Below, piece after piece: positions 6,366-6,497 of a stretch of DNA of 6,497 bases (positions within the stretch are counted from its first letter, which is position 1; each line of letters starts with the position of its first letter). The translations under genes were made by a program, and so were the position numbers. Under the pieces are notes generated by a model. The model was not told where the DNA came from, did not search any database, and was given only the letters and a program-made list of their open reading frames with translations. Origin of the DNA: Bacteroidota bacterium (lineage in GTDB: Bacteria; Bacteroidota; Bacteroidia; Flavobacteriales; Weeksellaceae); contig JAFAAJ010000323.1 in NCBI GenBank assembly GCA_023426625.1, positions 1 to 6,497 on the forward strand, read 5' to 3'.

Positions 6366-6497
6366 ATGAAAAGATTCATTCTCGTAATCATAATGATGAT
6401 TTCAACCCTTGGTATTTTTTCCTTCAAGAATAATACCATAGATGCGAAAAAAACAAGTTATGCATCGTACTACCACGATAAGTTTAATGGTAGAAAA
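6366..6497 (+). CDS. RlpA-like septal ring lytic transglycosylase family protein, N-terminal part
   Basis: Only the first 44 codons are present and the frame is open to the last base. A signal peptide is clear: Lys2-Arg3, then a hydrophobic core (FILVIIMMISTLGIFS, residues 4-19). There is no Cys for lipoprotein processing, unlike lipoprotein RlpA of E. coli. After a short linker, SYASYYHDKFNGRK (31-44) matches the opening of the RlpA double-psi beta-barrel (the ASYYg..F.GR signature, normally followed by TA.GE). RlpA proteins act in the envelope, and the Pseudomonas enzyme cleaves septal peptidoglycan lacking stem peptides. Catalytic residues and any C-terminal SPOR domain lie outside the window, so enzyme activity cannot be judged. 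The ATG is well placed behind a -7 element and directly begins the signal peptide. Confidence 0.82.
   Translation, partial: MKRFILVIIMMISTLGIFSFKNNTIDAKKTSYASYYHDKFNGRK

Noticed and set aside
1..6497. CRISPR array, insertion sequence, tRNA or attachment site
   Set aside because: No regularly spaced repeats, transposase frame, terminal inverted repeats or tRNA-like cloverleaf were seen on either strand.

Overview
The window looks like a piece of a Bacteroidetes chromosome, most likely a flavobacterium close to Chryseobacterium (Weeksellaceae). Three things point there. The DNA is very AT-rich. The starts have no clear Shine-Dalgarno sequences. Three intergenic regions carry exact copies of the Bacteroidetes sigma-A -7 element TAnnTTTG. 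The protein sequences also have a flavobacterial flavour. Genus is an inference from these impressions, not from a search. All genes are on the + strand.

Bases 1-4439 are the distal end of an exopolysaccharide/O-antigen-type locus. They hold: (1) a 5'-truncated, probably secreted clan GH-A glycoside hydrolase resembling family GH39, the family of the Pseudomonas polysaccharide enzyme PslG; (2) a GT-B family 4 glycosyltransferase starting at TTG only four bases after the hydrolase stop; (3) rfbC/rmlC, dTDP-4-dehydrorhamnose 3,5-epimerase, with its own probable promoter; (4) a polytopic polyprenyl-phosphate sugar phosphotransferase of the WbaP/WcaJ type, which would load the first sugar onto the lipid carrier. 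Together they suggest a lipid-linked, probably rhamnose-containing surface polysaccharide: PGT priming, chain building by glycosyltransferases, and possible trimming by the hydrolase. Export and polymerisation genes are not in the window and presumably lie upstream.

Bases 4440-4555 form a boundary. A perfect 14-bp hairpin terminator is followed at once by a TAnnTTTG promoter for rimO, the housekeeping ribosomal protein S12 methylthiotransferase (4556-5857), which ends in a clear intrinsic terminator.

Bases 5858-6365 are about 500 bases of very AT-rich DNA with no credible gene. Its promoter-proximal half is full of TTAAC motifs, including a two-part repeat copied 80 bp apart. A TAnnTTTG promoter then leads into the first 44 codons of an RlpA-like exported protein that runs off the window's end.

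Nothing here looks like a wholly new system. The best leads are the hydrolase embedded in the polysaccharide locus and the repeat-bearing region upstream of the rlpA-like gene.
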